This document shows positions 4,980 through 6,379 of a stretch of 6,379 bases of DNA, one piece after another. Position numbers and translations under genes: made by a program. Positions within the stretch are counted from its first letter, which is position 1. Each line of letters opens with the position of its first letter. The stretch covers positions 1 through 6,379 of the forward strand of contig JAFDAW010000163.1 in the NCBI GenBank assembly GCA_019313605.1. The letters run 5' to 3'. The DNA is from Deltaproteobacteria bacterium. GTDB lineage: Bacteria; Myxococcota_A; UBA9160; SMWR01. The notes under the pieces are model-generated. The model ran no database searches, was not told where the DNA came from, and was given only the letters and a program-made list of their open reading frames with translations.

Positions 4980-6379
4980 TCAGTCGTACACCGCATCGAT
5001 TTGCCAGTGCTTGCGCAGGTGGTCGAAGCGCAGGCGGGCGACGGTGCCATCGGCCGTCTGCACGTCGAAGCTGTCGAACGCGAAGTGGTCTTCCCGCGAC
5101 CACCAGCCGCCCGTGGTGCGCCAGGGTCCCGCAACATGGAGCACGCGCCCGTTGGCGATTGCGCTGCGGACGTGCTCGGGCAACCCCTGGGAGACGCGGA
5201 CGCTCGCATCCAGCGGCGGGCGCAGCGCGCGGATCGCGAGGTTGCCAGCGAGTGGGCCGGCGCGGTCGCCATGAAGCGGGGCAGCCGGCTTGCGCGGTGT
5301 GTGGGGGGCGCCGGGTTGGAAGGGTGCCATCAGGAATGTGTCGGGGTGGTGGTGGTCGGCGATCTGAGGTGAGCCGATGCGATCGCCGCCGCAGAGGGCT
5401 TCGAGTTCGGCGAGAGTGCGGCCGAGCACGGCGGGTGCGGGGCCCGCGGGGCGAAACAGATCGAGCTGATCGCTCTGGATCGGACGCCCTTCGGTTTCGA
5501 GGCTGACGCTTTCCACCGCAGCCTGCGGCGGCGGGGATTCCAACGCGTGGCAGACGAGCCGCACGAGCACCCGCAGATCGAGTGTGGGGGCCGCGGCGCC
5601 GATCCGTCGCGCGTCGCGTGCGCCGTCTTCCCGCTGGAGGGTGAGGGTGAGATCTCCGCAGGCGAGGTGGCGCGTTTCGAGCCGCGCGATCAAACGCGAG
5701 AGCAGGCCCTGAACGACGAAAGCGAGAGGTTCGAGTCGGTCGATCGGAAACTCGAGGTCGATGGCTTCGAGCAGCCGTGCGCTGCTGGGCACGGGCAGCG
5801 GCGCGTCGTCCCCGCGGCCCTGGGCGAACTCGACCAGGCGCATGACTTCCGGCCCCAGCCGACTGCGCAGTGCGCGGCGGGGCAGGGCGAGTAGATCGCT
5901 CACTGTATAGACACCAAATCGAGTCAGCGTTTCGGCCAGCGCGTCTTCGGGATCGAGGATGTCGATCGGCAGGGGTGCGAGAAAGGCGGCTTCGCGACCG
6001 GGTGCGAGCAGAAAAGTCTCGCCCGGCCCCGACAAGCGGCGGGCGGCAATCTGGGCGAGCTGGCGCGACGAGGCGATGGCGACGTTGCCGGGGAGGCCGA
6101 GGCGTTGCGCGCGCGCGCAGAGCGCGGCCGCGAAGCCCGCCTCGGACTGGAACAGGGCATCTACCCCGGAGGCGTCGAGATAGACGGCGGCTTCCGCCGC
6201 AAAGGCGCCCGCGCTGCGCGGCGCCCAGGTGGCGTGGGGCGAGACGCTCAGCGCCGCGTCGAGCAGGGCCGCGCGCGCGGCGGTATCCAGCGCGGGCGAC
6301 GCGATGCGCACGACCAGCTCTGCACAAACGGCTCGGGCGTGGGCGACGGAAGTCTGGCTGAGCACGCCGCGACGCGCGG
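4980..6379 (-). CDS. imuB: ImuB-type inactive Y-family DNA polymerase (N-terminus outside window)
   Basis: The frame is open to the right edge, reading A-R-R-G before the GTG at 6365. That GTG is an internal codon, and roughly 60–80 N-terminal residues are missing. From the GTG, the first residues ('SVAHARAVCAELVVR') match the N-terminal fingers/palm part of Y-family proteins. 'YLDASG' follows at 62–67. The catalytic S-x-D-E pair expected just before it is absent, as in ImuB. A thumb-like HhH segment lies at about 149–182 ('LGPEVMRLVEFAQGR') and a little-finger-like region at about 199–247. The beta-clamp motif QLDLF is at 300–304 (bases 5454–5468). A C-terminal DUF6504-type domain (about 405–461: 'GPWRTTGGWW', ending 'WQIDAVYD') completes it. 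ImuB bridges ImuA, DnaE2 and the clamp in SOS mutagenesis. imuA is presumably beyond the right edge; dnaE2 is not directly downstream. Confidence 0.92.
   Translation of the reverse strand, partial: ARRGVLSQTSVAHARAVCAELVVRIASPALDTAARAALLDAALSVSPHATWAPRSAGAFAAEAAVYLDASGVDALFQSEAGFAAALCARAQRLGLPGNVAIASSRQLAQIAARRLSGPGETFLLAPGREAAFLAPLPIDILDPEDALAETLTRFGVYTVSDLLALPRRALRSRLGPEVMRLVEFAQGRGDDAPLPVPSSARLLEAIDLEFPIDRLEPLAFVVQGLLSRLIARLETRHLACGDLTLTLQREDGARDARRIGAAAPTLDLRVLVRLVCHALESPPPQAAVESVSLETEGRPIQSDQLDLFRPAGPAPAVLGRTLAELEALCGGDRIGSPQIADHHHPDTFLMAPFQPGAPHTPRKPAAPLHGDRAGPLAGNLAIRALRPPLDASVRVSQGLPEHVRSAIANGRVLHVAGPWRTTGGWWSREDHFAFDSFDVQTADGTVARLRFDHLRKHWQIDAVYD

Noticed and set aside
4969..6327. 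Minus-strand open frame of 452 codons overlapping imuB in another frame
   Set aside because: The translation is dominated by Arg, Pro and Ala without any motif, while the overlapping imuB frame has an intact clamp motif and C-terminal domain.

Overview
This 6,379-base window comes from a GC-rich bacterial chromosome. A lipoprotein signal peptide, a PilZ domain and an ImuB-type protein suggest a Gram-negative, proteobacterial or myxobacterial kind of lineage. The sequence alone does not fix the taxon. I see no rRNA, tRNA, CRISPR array, insertion sequence, integrase or phage gene.

Left part (1–3665). The window opens inside the 3' end of a plus-strand SMP-30/gluconolactonase-type gene. Its stop codon overlaps the stop of the next gene at a shared CTAG. 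From there to 3665 every gene lies on the minus strand. In transcription order they are: a PilZ-domain protein (3324–3665); a GFA/CENP-V-type zinc protein (2805–3203); a homocysteine S-methyltransferase family protein (1810–2754); a second GFA protein (1383–1781); a rhodanese lipoprotein (952–1386); and a YkgJ-type cysteine-cluster protein (412–927). Gaps from the first GFA gene to the last gene are 50, 28, -4 and 24 bases, so these five probably form one operon. The PilZ gene lies 120 bases upstream and may be separate. The two GFA proteins are the same length and about 64% identical by hand count, so the methyltransferase sits between two copies of one duplicated gene. Four of the five products belong to families that act on thiols, sulfur or one-carbon groups, or to zinc-thiolate folds. 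This suggests a sulfur/one-carbon theme, but that is inference.

Middle (3666–4317). A 421-base stretch has no convincing intact gene. It holds a probable leader for the PilZ gene and a minus-strand stretch resembling a small membrane-anchored protein broken by a frameshift. A short plus-strand gene of unknown function (4087–4296) follows, with a five-codon mini-ORF directly before it.

Right part (4318–6379). Three minus-strand genes follow: imuB (cut by the right edge), a small B-box-like zinc-finger protein, and a SpoIIAA/STAS-like protein. ImuB is the catalytically inactive Y-family polymerase relative that links the mutasome to the beta clamp, and its clamp motif QLDLF is intact. The next genes downstream are the two small proteins, not dnaE2. 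I found no wholly new system. The most distinctive features are the GFA–methyltransferase–GFA arrangement and the small unrecognised genes around 3.8–4.9 kb.
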